Assembly: GCF_000186865.1 (NCBI RefSeq)
Contig: NW_008705565.1
Coordinates: 404,440-468,439 of the forward strand
Length of the DNA: 64,000 bases
Direction of reading: 5' to 3'
From: Aureococcus anophagefferens
Taxonomy: Eukaryota > Sar > Pelagophyceae > Pelagomonadales > Pelagomonadaceae
Part shown: positions 10,107 through 19,124 of the stretch, piece after piece
Position numbering within the stretch: the first letter of the stretch is position 1
Layout: each line of letters begins with the position of its first letter
Notes under the pieces: model-generated
The model's input: the letters and a program-made list of their open reading frames with translations, nothing else
What the model was told of the DNA's origin: nothing
Databases searched by the model: none
Program-made: the position numbers and the translations under genes

Positions 10107-13100
10107 ATGGGAGTCGTGCGGGCAGCCCTCTGCCTGGCAACAACGGCGGCAGCCCTCGACGGCCTCTTCCCGGCGCCGCTCGAGGCGCGGCACCGGCGCA
10201 TCCACGACGACGTGGCGCGCCTCGCCGCCGACGGCGGCGCCGGCGAGCTCGAGGTCGCCTGCTTGAAACGCCTCGCCCTGCTCCGCGCGCTCGTCGCGGA
10301 AGACAACGTGACCGCCGCCGTGGACCTGTCGCTGGCGCTCGGCGCCTCGGCGCGCTTCGGGAGCTGCGGCCGCGACGCGCCGCACGTCGGCGAGGCGCAG
10401 GTCCTCGTACGGGTCGCTTCGCATCGGGCCGCCGGCGGCTCGAACGCGACCGCCAGGGTCCGCGTCGACAAAGACTGGCTGGCGGCGTCGCCGAAGCGGT
10501 TCCGCGTGAGCGGCGACGAGCCGGTGGTCGGCTTCGCCCTCGACGGTGTTTTCCACGCCGTCGCCGCGCCCATGCGCTGCGAGGCCTCCGGCGACGGCGG
10601 CGCCGCGTGCGACGGCGGCCGCGGCGCCGAGCGCTTCCCGTCGACGGCCGCGGCGCACGAGGCGGCGCGCAACGCGACGAAGCGGGCGAAGCGGGGCAGG
10701 CGGCCGTCGCGGTTCGCCGACACGGACGACGACTACGTCAAAGGCACGGCGACGATCCTCATCATCCCCGCGTGCCCGAGCGACGTGACCTGCGCCGACG
10801 AATGGGACGGCATCGCCGCGTCGGTCGGCATCGGGACGTACGTGGACAACCTCGTGGACGCGCTCAACGGGTACCTCGACGAGAACTCGTACGGCCAGTT
10901 CCAGCTCGACGCGACGGTGACTCCGACGATGCAGCTCGCGTACTCGTCGTCGTCCTGCGGCTCCACGGACCCGCTGGGCTACTACTACGGCGACGCCTAC
11001 GCCCTCGACAGCATGGCCTTCGCCGCCGCCGAGGCCTACGACGCGACCTACGCCATGGGGAACTACGACTACTACGCGATCCTGCCGCAGTACTGCAGCG
11101 GCTGGGGCTGGCTCGGCATCGCCTTCGTCGGCGTCCCGGGCGCGGTGTTGAATTTGTTGGCCTACGACTACGACGCGGCCTTCGCGCACGAGCTGGGCCA
11201 CAACTTCGGGGCCTACCACGCGAGCTTCGACGACGCGGAGGGCGCGCGCGGCGCCGTGGCCTGGTGGGACGACGGCTCGAGCGACTGGGTCGAGTACGCG
11301 AACCCCTACACGGTCATGGGCAGCGGCGCCATCTCCCCGTCGGACACGTCGCCCCACTACCTGGGCGTGGGCAAGGTCATCTTCGACTGGATCGCCGAAT
11401 CCGACGTCGAGAGCGTGGAGCCGCACGACGCGAACGACGACGGCGCGTGCGCGCCGTGCGGGCCCTTTTCGCTCCAGGCCATCGACGACGGGTCCTGGGC
11501 GAGCGGCGTCCCGGGGCTGCTGGAGATCGCGACGGCGACGGCCGACCGCTACCTCTTCGTCGAGTACCGGTCCCAGTTCTCCGGCGCGCTCCTCACGTGG
11601 TCCGACGTCCGGGGGACGTCGTCGACGACGGGCAACTACGGCAACACGCTCCTCCTCGACGGCCACCCGTCGACGACGTCCTACGCCGACGCGGTCCTCG
11701 GCCTCGGCGAGGAGGTCGTCGTCGACCTGGGCACGCAGGCGAACCAGGGCGTCCGCTGGGCCACCGTGACCGTCGGCTCGTCGCTCACGTCGTCGGGCCA
11801 CCTCGAAATCACCGTGAGCGCGTCGGACACGAAGGCGCCGACGGCCATGGAGGCGAACGCGGACCCGGCCTTCATGGCGGGGTTCATCCTCTACGTCTCC
11901 GAGGAAACGACGCGGGACTGCTACGTGCTCACGGTCGGCGACGCGCTCCACAAAACGGGCACGCAGAGTCCGACGCACGAGGGCTGCTACGCGGGCGCGG
12001 GCGCGTCCAGCGGCTGGACCCTTCTGGGAACCTACAAGCACACGGTCAACGAGACGCAGTTCTTCGCCGACGGCGACGCCGCGGGCTGCAACGCCACGGC
12101 GTTGCTCGTCGAGAGCCACGCGCCGGCCGCGAGCAACGTCACGGCCGTCGCGACGGGGACGGCCTGCGTTTTGGCCCTCGTGATCACGGGCCCCCTCGAC
12201 AGCGAGCTCTGGCCCGCCGCGTTGGGCGACTACGCCCTCTGGGCGCCGTCGGTCATGCCGACGCCCCTGCCGTCGACGGGACGGCCGAGCGGCCTGCCGA
12301 CGTCGACGCCGACGGAGGTGCTCCGCTGCCCCGAGAACTGGTACGGCCGCGGGCTCCACGACGAGTGCTACGAGTGCCCCGCGGGCACCTACACGGAGAA
12401 CGACGAGGGCGGCCTCGAGCTCGACGACTGCATCTCGTGCACGGCCGGCCGCTACAACGCGGACGAGGCGGGCGAGGGCTGCCCGCTCTGCCCCCGGGGC
12501 ACGTACTCGGCGACGGACGCCGCGGCCATGGGCCTGAACTGCACGGCCTGCGGCCTGTCGACGGACGCGGACCCCGGCGCGTCGTCCTGTTCGTCCTGCG
12601 CGGCGGGGCGGGCCGCGCTCTTCGGCTACGCGGACTGCGTGTCCTGCTCGTTGGACGACGACTCGGAGTGCCCCGACGGGCCCCTCGGCGGCACGTGCTC
12701 GAACCGCGGCGACTGCACCTTCGGCGCCTGCGTCTGCGACGCCTGCGCGTCCGGCGCGGACTGCTCCGTCGACGCCTGTGGGACGCAGAGCGGCGGCGGC
12801 GTCGGGGTGACGCTCGCGACGTCCGTCTTCGCGTTCCGCGAGGGCGAGGTCGCCAACGTCACCGTCGACGTCGCGCGCGTGTTGGGCCTCTCGGGCGCGG
12901 AGACGGCGACGCTGAGCGTGGCGTCGTCGACCACGGCCGACGCGCGCGACTACGACGCGGCCTTGTTCCCCCTGACGGCGTCCCTCGCGGACGGGGACGC
13001 GCTCGCGTCCGTCGTCGTGCCGCTCCGGAACGGGACCTGGGGGTCCGCGTCCAAGGTCGCGGGCGGCGGCTGCCGGAAGCTCGTCCTGGAACTCGCGTCG

Positions 13101-14594
13101 TCGGGGCTCACCGTCGTCGACGGGCGCAACCTCGACGGCCTGCGCACGAACGCGACGATCTACGTCTACGACGACGACGTGAACGCCACGGACCCGGACG
13201 ACGCCTCGAAGCGGGAGCGCGCGGCCGCGTGCGCGGCGCTGGCGCCCGCGGCCGCGTCGGACGTCGGCGCGGACGCCGTCGACTCGCAGGCGGCCCTCGC
13301 GGGCCTCGTCCAGGGCTTCTGGCTCGACGAGGCGACGGGCTGGGCCGCGGCGGACCTCTGGTCCGCGGAGGTCGTCGGCCGGCCGTCGCCCTACGGCGGC
13401 GCCGAGGCCGGCGTCTTGCTCCTGAACAAGACCTGCGAGGACTCGAGCTCCTGGTACAAGGCGACGACGCCGTCGCGGGACTGCTCCTGGGTGGGCGACG
13501 ACGCGACGCAGCGCTGCGCGAACGCCAAGTCCATCGGCGGCGTCTACGCGCGCGTCGGCTGCCCGCGGACCTGCGGCGAGTGCGCCTGCGACGGCAAGCC
13601 CGCGGCGACCCTGGGCCTGCGCTGGCGGCCCAACGTGGACCTCGACGGCATGTTCGCGCCGGTCGTGCTCCGGGGCTGGTCCAAGACGAACAATTCCGAC
13701 GGGAACTGGAAGATGACCTTCGACCTCCACGACGGCGACACCTGGGCGAGCCAGCTCAGCGTGCCCTTCTCCGCGGGCGACGACGAGTGGGCCTACGCGG
13801 CGAAGACCTGGCGGCCCGACACGCCGGACCTCCGGAACGTCCGCGTCGCCCTGCACGCGCCCTGCGCGGCGCTGACGCACACGGGCGGGCCGACGCAGTT
13901 CGCCTTCGTCGGCGCGTTCTTCGACCCGAAGCTCTCCTGCAAGTGCGGCACGAAGCACTACCTGAAGAACGCGAACGGGAACCGGGAGAAGTGCCAGTAC
14001 TGCCCCGCGGCGTCCTACTGCGTCGACTCCGTGCGCTACCGGTGCCCCGAGGGCGAGATGAGCTTCGGCGGCTCCACGGCCTGCGAGCCCTGCCGCAAGG
14101 GCTACGTCTGCGAAAACGGCATCGGCGTCGTCTGCGAGGGCACGTCGGACTTTAGCGACAACATCGCCGCGGACGGCCACTGCGACGCGGCCTGCCCCGC
14201 GGGCTTCGAGTGCCGCGCGGGCGTCGCCACGGGCTGCGCGCCCGGCAAGTACGCGCCGGAGAGCCGCGTCGTGCCGGACCACATGCACGACTGCATCCCC
14301 TGCGACCCGGGCTACTTCGCGAACGAGACGAACTCGACGGCCTGCCACCCGTGCCCCGCGGGGAAGACCTCGAAGCTCGGCGAGGCGACGTGCTTCGACT
14401 GCGCCGCGGGCGAGTTCGTCCGGCGCGGCGCCTACCCCTGCGCGTCCTGCCCCGCGGGGACCTGGTCGCCCGCGGGCGCGGGCGCCTGCACGAACTGCAC
14501 CGCGGGGCGCTACGCGGCCGAGGTCGGCACGAACGTCGCGTGCTACGCGTGCAACGGGTCCACGGCCGAGGCCGCGACGAGTTGTGGGGCGTAA
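10107..14594 (+). CDS. Secreted metzincin protease (M11/gametolysin-like) with Cys-rich repeats
   Basis: This protein has 1,495 residues. The ATG at 10107 is chosen because it starts a hydrophobic signal peptide ending near ALDG; frame upstream of it looks non-coding. The zinc motif HELGHNFGAYH (residues 361-371) fits HExxHxxGxxH, and a Met-turn candidate (YTVMGSG) follows near residue 404, as in metzincins that cleave cell-wall or matrix glycoproteins. After the catalytic part come a Ser/Pro linker, ephrin-receptor-like Cys repeats (CxxCPxGTY pattern, 12330-12640), an EGF-like segment (12680-12780), a Calx-beta-like domain (12800-13190), a ShKT-like six-Cys module (about 13430-13590) and more Cys repeats to the end. 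The stop falls inside a Cys repeat just where GTAAGG could act as a splice donor, so a further 3' exon is possible. Confidence 0.85.
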   Translation: MGVVRAALCLATTAAALDGLFPAPLEARHRRIHDDVARLAADGGAGELEVACLKRLALLRALVAEDNVTAAVDLSLALGASARFGSCGRDAPHVGEAQVLVRVASHRAAGGSNATARVRVDKDWLAASPKRFRVSGDEPVVGFALDGVFHAVAAPMRCEASGDGGAACDGGRGAERFPSTAAAHEAARNATKRAKRGRRPSRFADTDDDYVKGTATILIIPACPSDVTCADEWDGIAASVGIGTYVDNLVDALNGYLDENSYGQFQLDATVTPTMQLAYSSSSCGSTDPLGYYYGDAYALDSMAFAAAEAYDATYAMGNYDYYAILPQYCSGWGWLGIAFVGVPGAVLNLLAYDYDAAFAHELGHNFGAYHASFDDAEGARGAVAWWDDGSSDWVEYANPYTVMGSGAISPSDTSPHYLGVGKVIFDWIAESDVESVEPHDANDDGACAPCGPFSLQAIDDGSWASGVPGLLEIATATADRYLFVEYRSQFSGALLTWSDVRGTSSTTGNYGNTLLLDGHPSTTSYADAVLGLGEEVVVDLGTQANQGVRWATVTVGSSLTSSGHLEITVSASDTKAPTAMEANADPAFMAGFILYVSEETTRDCYVLTVGDALHKTGTQSPTHEGCYAGAGASSGWTLLGTYKHTVNETQFFADGDAAGCNATALLVESHAPAASNVTAVATGTACVLALVITGPLDSELWPAALGDYALWAPSVMPTPLPSTGRPSGLPTSTPTEVLRCPENWYGRGLHDECYECPAGTYTENDEGGLELDDCISCTAGRYNADEAGEGCPLCPRGTYSATDAAAMGLNCTACGLSTDADPGASSCSSCAAGRAALFGYADCVSCSLDDDSECPDGPLGGTCSNRGDCTFGACVCDACASGADCSVDACGTQSGGGVGVTLATSVFAFREGEVANVTVDVARVLGLSGAETATLSVASSTTADARDYDAALFPLTASLADGDALASVVVPLRNGTWGSASKVAGGGCRKLVLELASSGLTVVDGRNLDGLRTNATIYVYDDDVNATDPDDASKRERAAACAALAPAAASDVGADAVDSQAALAGLVQGFWLDEATGWAAADLWSAEVVGRPSPYGGAEAGVLLLNKTCEDSSSWYKATTPSRDCSWVGDDATQRCANAKSIGGVYARVGCPRTCGECACDGKPAATLGLRWRPNVDLDGMFAPVVLRGWSKTNNSDGNWKMTFDLHDGDTWASQLSVPFSAGDDEWAYAAKTWRPDTPDLRNVRVALHAPCAALTHTGGPTQFAFVGAFFDPKLSCKCGTKHYLKNANGNREKCQYCPAASYCVDSVRYRCPEGEMSFGGSTACEPCRKGYVCENGIGVVCEGTSDFSDNIAADGHCDAACPAGFECRAGVATGCAPGKYAPESRVVPDHMHDCIPCDPGYFANETNSTACHPCPAGKTSKLGEATCFDCAAGEFVRRGAYPCASCPAGTWSPAGAGACTNCTAGRYAAEVGTNVACYACNGSTAEAATSCGA

Positions 14595-14813
14595 GGGAAA
14601 TTTTCTTTTAGTGGAGCTGAGGTTTGATCACTTCAAGGACTACTTCACTTACTACTTTGAACAGCGAGCGAAGCGAGCGGAGTGGCAACAGTGTGATAAT
14701 CAGAGCCTCAAGCTGCGCGCCGTCCCTTGCATCGGCCGCGTCGGGCGTCCCTTGCATCGTCGGCGTCGGGCGGCGTCCTTGCGACTCATTGTTGCTAGCC
14801 CACGTCGATTCCC

Positions 14814-15902
14814 ATGGCATCGTCATCAAACGGTGGCTACGGCGGCACGGCGGCGCACTCGCCGCCGCGCACGCAGCACGTCGCCGTCGAGATGCGCTCG
14901 CCGCTCCGGGTGCAGGTCTACGAGGAGGCGTCGGGCCTCGCGCCGCCGCCGCCGGTGGACGCCGCCGAGAGCGCCGTCATGCGTCGGTCCCTCGAGGCGA
15001 ACGTCGTGCTCTCCGCCGCCAAGGCCGTCGTCGCGGCGCAATCCGGGTCGCTCGCGGTGCTCGCGTCGCTGCTCGACTCCGCGCTCGACCTCGTCTCGCA
15101 GCTCGTGCTCGTCGCGACGGCGGCGGCCGCGAAGAACCGCGCGGGCGGCGACTACCCCGCGGGCCGCGCGCGGCTCGAGCCCGTCGGCGTCGTCGTCTGC
15201 GCGATGCTCATGGGCCTCTCGGCCGCGTTCGTGCTCCTCGCCGCCGCGCAGCAGCTCGCGGCGCTCGCGCGGGGCGACGCCGCCGACGTGGACGTGAGCC
15301 TCGCGAACGGCGCGACCATGGCCGTCGCCGTGCTCTGGAAGGCCGCGCTCTACGCCTGGATCGCCGTGCGGCACGACGCGCTCGTCCGGTCGCACCCGGC
15401 CGTCGCCGCGGTGAACCAGGACCACTTCAACGACGTGCTGTCGAACGTCGTCGCGCTCGGCGCGGCGGTCCTCGCGGCGCGCTACGGCCTGGCCTACGCG
15501 GACCCCGTCGGCGCCATCGGCATCTCGCTCTACATCGCGTACTCGTGGCTCGAGACGGGCATCGAGCAGGTGCAGCACCTCGTCGGCCGATCCGCGGATC
15601 CGGCCTTCCTCGAGGAGCTCCGGGCCTGCGCGGGCGCCTACTCGGACGCCATGCAGTGCGACATCGTCCGCGCCTACCACTTCGGGCCGCGCTATTTGGT
15701 GGAGCTCGAGATGGTCATGGACGCGGGGACCCCGCTCAAGGTCTCGCACGATTTGGCGCTCGACCTCCAGCAGCGCGTCGAGGCCATCGCCGACGTCGAG
15801 CGCGCCTTCGTCCACGTCGACTACGACTTCCGCGACGTCGACGAGCACGACGTCTCGAGCTGGTCGCCGGGCCACCCCGGCGCGAAGCCCGCGCTCCTCT
15901 AA
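14814..15902 (+). CDS. Cation diffusion facilitator, manganese-type (MTP-like)
   Basis: This 362-residue CDF antiporter moves divalent metal out of the cytosol in exchange for protons. The start at 14814 gives a Ser/Gly-rich cytosolic tail, then about six membrane helices. The metal-site motifs are DSALD in helix 2 (within LASLLDSALDLVSQ) and DHFND in helix 5. The DxxxD form at both places is the pattern of the Mn-CDF clade; Zn transporters usually carry HxxxD. The C-terminal cytosolic domain (about residue 255 on) has the usual ferredoxin-like beta/alpha pattern. It is intronless. It converges with the REEP-like gene, with only 34 bp between the two stop codons. Confidence 0.87.
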   Translation: MASSSNGGYGGTAAHSPPRTQHVAVEMRSPLRVQVYEEASGLAPPPPVDAAESAVMRRSLEANVVLSAAKAVVAAQSGSLAVLASLLDSALDLVSQLVLVATAAAAKNRAGGDYPAGRARLEPVGVVVCAMLMGLSAAFVLLAAAQQLAALARGDAADVDVSLANGATMAVAVLWKAALYAWIAVRHDALVRSHPAVAAVNQDHFNDVLSNVVALGAAVLAARYGLAYADPVGAIGISLYIAYSWLETGIEQVQHLVGRSADPAFLEELRACAGAYSDAMQCDIVRAYHFGPRYLVELEMVMDAGTPLKVSHDLALDLQQRVEAIADVERAFVHVDYDFRDVDEHDVSSWSPGHPGAKPALL

Positions 15903-15936
15903 ACCCGATCGCCCGCGCGGCGCCCGACGTCGCCCC

Positions 15937-18213
15937 TTAGCTCGGCGCGAGGCGCATGGTCGCCGTGAGCCGGCCCGTGACGCGGCCCCCGCTCTTGAGG
16001 GCGAGGTTCTCGAGCTTGACGGGCCCGCCGTGCATGAGGATGCAGACCTTGACGCGCGCCTCGCCGAGTTTCGCGTCCGCGGCGAACGCGCGGTAGGCCC
16101 AGACCTGGACGAGCACCTCGAGGAAGGCGGCCTCGGGGTTGTGCCACTTGCCCTGGTCGTCGACGCCGCCGCCGAGGAGCTTGAGCTCGAGGTCCGCGTC
16201 CCACGCGCCGTCCGCGGCCCCCCGCCGCTCCGACACGGCGGACGCGAGCGCGGCCCCCTCGAAGTGGCCCAGAAAGCTCTCGACGACGGTGAGGGCGCGC
16301 ACGGCGGCGACGAGGCGGTCCCGCAGCGCCGCGAGCGCCGCGACGAGCCGCGCGGCGAGCCCCGGCGCGGCGGCCGCGTCGCCCTCGCTCTCGCTCGACA
16401 GCGACCGCGACCGCGGGTGCTTGGGCGACGCGAGCAGCTTCTGGTACTTGGGCGTCTTGATGCGCCGGTGGAGCGTGCGGTCCGGCGTGCTCTGCGACGT
16501 CCGCAGCTCCGCGAGGCCGATGTCCGCGACGCGCGCCGACGCGATATCGCCGAGGGCGCTGTGGCGCCGCGCGCGCCGCGCGTCGTTCTCGAACTTGAGC
16601 ACGGGCGGCGCCTCGCCGTCGCCGTCGTCGCCGTCGGCCCGGCGCATGAGGTGCATCTCGCAGTAGCACTGCTGGCTGCCGTCCGCGAGCGCGGCCTTCA
16701 GCAAATCGTCGCCCGACGCGGACCGGCGGAGCGGCCGCGGCGCGTCCGCGGGCGCCGCGGCGGGCTCGAAGGCGAGGTCCGTGACGCCGTGGACGCGCGC
16801 GTAGAGGAAGGCGAACTCGTCCTTGTCCCACAGCGCGACGAGCGCGTCGCGCGCGAGCGGGCCAAAGTCGTCGCGGACGGCCGCCTCGTACGCGGCGCCG
16901 AGGCTCGTGCGGTTCGCGTAGTCCGCGACGACGGCGAGCGCCCCGAAGGACGCCTGCTCCTCGAGCTTGCTCACGGCCGTCTCCTCCGCGCGCGCGCGCC
17001 GCTCCGCGTACGTCTCCGTGCTCACGTCCTCGTGCAGGTACCGGAGCAGGAAGAGCGGGCCCATGCGCTTGCGCCAGATGGAGCTGTGGGCGACGCGGTA
17101 GCGCAACCGCCGCAGCTTCCGGTAGAGCACCTCGGCGCCGTCGAAGTAGGTGATGAAGAGCACGACCGCGAGCTTCGCGTGGTAGTAGTACGCGAGTCTC
17201 GACAGGATCACGACGAGCACGCGCTCCGCGAGCGTGCAGAGCACGAAGACGATCCAGAACGTGAGCATGAGCTTGTCGTCGTCGCCGCCGTTCGTCTCGA
17301 TGGCCCGCACGCTCCGCAGGATGCCCACGAGCAGCACGAGCACCGCGGACGCGCGCTCGCTGAACTTGGACGCCGCGGAGCCCGGCGGCTGCACGCAGAA
17401 GACGGGCGACGCGCCGGGCTCGCCGCACTTGGGCTGGTGCGCGAGCGCGCCGACGAGCGCGCCGGCGTGCCGCGAGAGCTGCGACTGGTACTTGCCCCAG
17501 AGCTCGAGGCCCGGGTGGAGCTCGCACCGCGCGAGGCCGGGGACGACGTTCGCGACGAAGGCCGGCGCGGAGCCCGCCTTCGTGCAGAGGCCCTTGGGCG
17601 CGCAGGCGCGCTCGGCCTTGTCCCAGGCGCAGGTCACGTCGCCGCCGCCGAGCGCGCCGCCCAAACTCCCGTCGGGCAGCTCGTCCGCGCAGAGCTGCGC
17701 GGCGACGCAGGGGTAGTGCGACGACGTCGCGATGGCCTCGACGATGGACTCGCAGGTCCGCACGCACTTGCCCATGCCGAAGGGGCAGAGCTCGCCGCAG
17801 TCGATGTCCTCGGGCGAGTTGCTGTCGAACTTGAGGATGAGGCCGATGATCGTGTCGCAGAGCTCGCACGCGACGCGGCTCTTCTCCTCGCTGTCGCCGC
17901 GCCACGCCGCGACCTGGGCCTTGGCCAGGCGCCAGGACAGGCCCACGATCTGCTTGTAGGTCTGCACGTTCGCCGCGAAGGCGAAGCTGCTCCAGACGAC
18001 GATCCAGGGGCCGCTCGGCACCCAGTTCCCGCTGAGGATGTTGCCGAGCACGAAGTTCACGGGCCAGAGCGCGACCCTGGCGACCCGGCGCACGACCCGG
18101 ACCTCGCGGCTGCCGAGGAGCGCGCGCAGGATCGAGCCGGCCCGGCCGACGGCGACGCGCCAGGGCGGGGCCGCGGCGGCGAGCTCGGCGACGGCGAAGA
18201 GCGGCTGCGGCAT
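15937..18213 (-). CDS. TB2/DP1/HVA22 (REEP-like) membrane protein with a saposin-like segment
   Basis: This single-exon protein has 758 residues. The central part (roughly residues 280-380) holds the TB2/DP1/HVA22 signature: an RAIE start, LTFWIVF, then YYHAKL and a second hydrophobic hairpin ending YRKLRRL. Family members are ER hairpin proteins that curve tubules and recruit cargo or microtubules. Before it, around residues 115-180, six cysteines occur in a saposin-B-like layout (CELC...C...C...C, then PCVAAQLC), which would be lumenal. A basic, Ser-rich linker and a C-terminal beta-rich segment of unknown type follow. REEP proteins are usually 180-250 residues, so this is an extended form. 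It is divergent from the secreted-protein gene to its right. Confidence 0.75.
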   Translation of the reverse strand: MPQPLFAVAELAAAAPPWRVAVGRAGSILRALLGSREVRVVRRVARVALWPVNFVLGNILSGNWVPSGPWIVVWSSFAFAANVQTYKQIVGLSWRLAKAQVAAWRGDSEEKSRVACELCDTIIGLILKFDSNSPEDIDCGELCPFGMGKCVRTCESIVEAIATSSHYPCVAAQLCADELPDGSLGGALGGGDVTCAWDKAERACAPKGLCTKAGSAPAFVANVVPGLARCELHPGLELWGKYQSQLSRHAGALVGALAHQPKCGEPGASPVFCVQPPGSAASKFSERASAVLVLLVGILRSVRAIETNGGDDDKLMLTFWIVFVLCTLAERVLVVILSRLAYYYHAKLAVVLFITYFDGAEVLYRKLRRLRYRVAHSSIWRKRMGPLFLLRYLHEDVSTETYAERRARAEETAVSKLEEQASFGALAVVADYANRTSLGAAYEAAVRDDFGPLARDALVALWDKDEFAFLYARVHGVTDLAFEPAAAPADAPRPLRRSASGDDLLKAALADGSQQCYCEMHLMRRADGDDGDGEAPPVLKFENDARRARRHSALGDIASARVADIGLAELRTSQSTPDRTLHRRIKTPKYQKLLASPKHPRSRSLSSESEGDAAAAPGLAARLVAALAALRDRLVAAVRALTVVESFLGHFEGAALASAVSERRGAADGAWDADLELKLLGGGVDDQGKWHNPEAAFLEVLVQVWAYRAFAADAKLGEARVKVCILMHGGPVKLENLALKSGGRVTGRLTATMRLAPS

Positions 18214-18393
18214 GTCTCGCTAGCGGCGCGGCGCTAGATTGGCGCACTGTCTGGCCTCCCGGCCGCGCTCTAGTGGATTGTCGGCTGCGCCTTGACCATA
18301 CGCTTGATGCAATCCAAGGCTGGCCTGGAGGCTGCTTTGGCCTCACCTTTGCCACTCGATTCAGCGAGTGGTTTTGTTGAAGCCACGAGGTCA

Positions 18394-18453
18394 AGCATGG
18401 CAACCGCGTCAATGCGTTCAACAAGCATGGCAAGCGCGTCAATGCGTTCAACC
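18394..18453 (+). repeat. 30-bp duplication carrying alternative start codons
   Basis: Two 30-bp copies (18394-18423 and 18424-18453) differ at two or three positions. Each carries two in-frame ATGs and encodes a Met/Ala/Ser/Thr stretch just ahead of the signal peptide of the secreted protein. Confidence 0.8.
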
Positions 18454-19038
18454 AGCCGCCTCGCGGTCGCCGTCCTGCTCGCCGTAGCAACGACGACGTC
18501 CGCGCAGGGCTCCGGCTCCTTCGACGTCACGAACGTGCTGTGCCTCGAGGCCTTCGCCTGCAGCGCCGACGCGAGCCTGCCGCGCTGCATCACGTTGACC
18601 GCCGCGCCGTCGAAGGCGGACCTGGCGAAGCACGAGCTGCCGCCGGGCATGCCGTTCACGCAGGTCATGGGCGTGCTGCCCTACGACGTCGCGGGGCTCA
18701 AACAGCACCTCGGCACCGTCTTCTCCGACGCGGCGACGGGCTCCGGCGGCGTGAAGCTCGTCGTCGGCGGCAGCTGGTCCAAGGACGAGGCGCGGTCCAT
18801 CAAGAGCCAGTTCCCCAACGTGCCCAAGGGCACGCGCCGCGACATGCACGACGACGGCAGGACGCACGACGCCACCGTGGCGAAGCTCGCGCAATTCGCG
18901 CTCGAGCTCGAGGGCCAGAAGCTCGGCGTCGCGGACAACCAAAACTTCTTCGGCGACGTCATGTACCTCTTCCAGAAGGACACGCAGGACGCCTACGCCG
19001 CCGCGCAGCTCGCGGGGAACTTGCGGGGCGATTTGTAA
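18397..19038 (+). CDS. Small secreted protein of unknown function
   Basis: The frame contains four in-frame ATGs at 18397, 18412, 18427 and 18442; the last starts the best signal peptide (MRSTSRLAVAVLL...TSAQG). The first of the four is listed because a 30-bp duplication carries them; the mature protein is the same. About 175 residues follow the signal. Four cysteines lie near the mature N terminus (CLEAFAC...C), and the rest is a mixed alpha/beta region with no family I recognise. It converges with the BRO1 gene, 86 bp away. Confidence 0.65.
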   Translation: MATASMRSTSMASASMRSTSRLAVAVLLAVATTTSAQGSGSFDVTNVLCLEAFACSADASLPRCITLTAAPSKADLAKHELPPGMPFTQVMGVLPYDVAGLKQHLGTVFSDAATGSGGVKLVVGGSWSKDEARSIKSQFPNVPKGTRRDMHDDGRTHDATVAKLAQFALELEGQKLGVADNQNFFGDVMYLFQKDTQDAYAAAQLAGNLRGDL

Positions 19039-19124
19039 GAGATGGAGTTGCCTCGAGGCTCGAGCCGTGCCGTCTAGACGCGACCACGAGGAACGGGTGG
19101 CTCGTCGAGGCAAAGAGATGTAGT

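Noticed and set aside
10071..14348. Long antisense frame opposite the protease
   Set aside because: Val/Arg-rich shadow without domains, while the sense strand has zinc site, Cys modules and signal peptide in one frame.
14685..14715. TGTGATAATCAG near the CDF gene, weakly like the element terminus
   Set aside because: Too short a match, with no partner inverted repeat or duplication.
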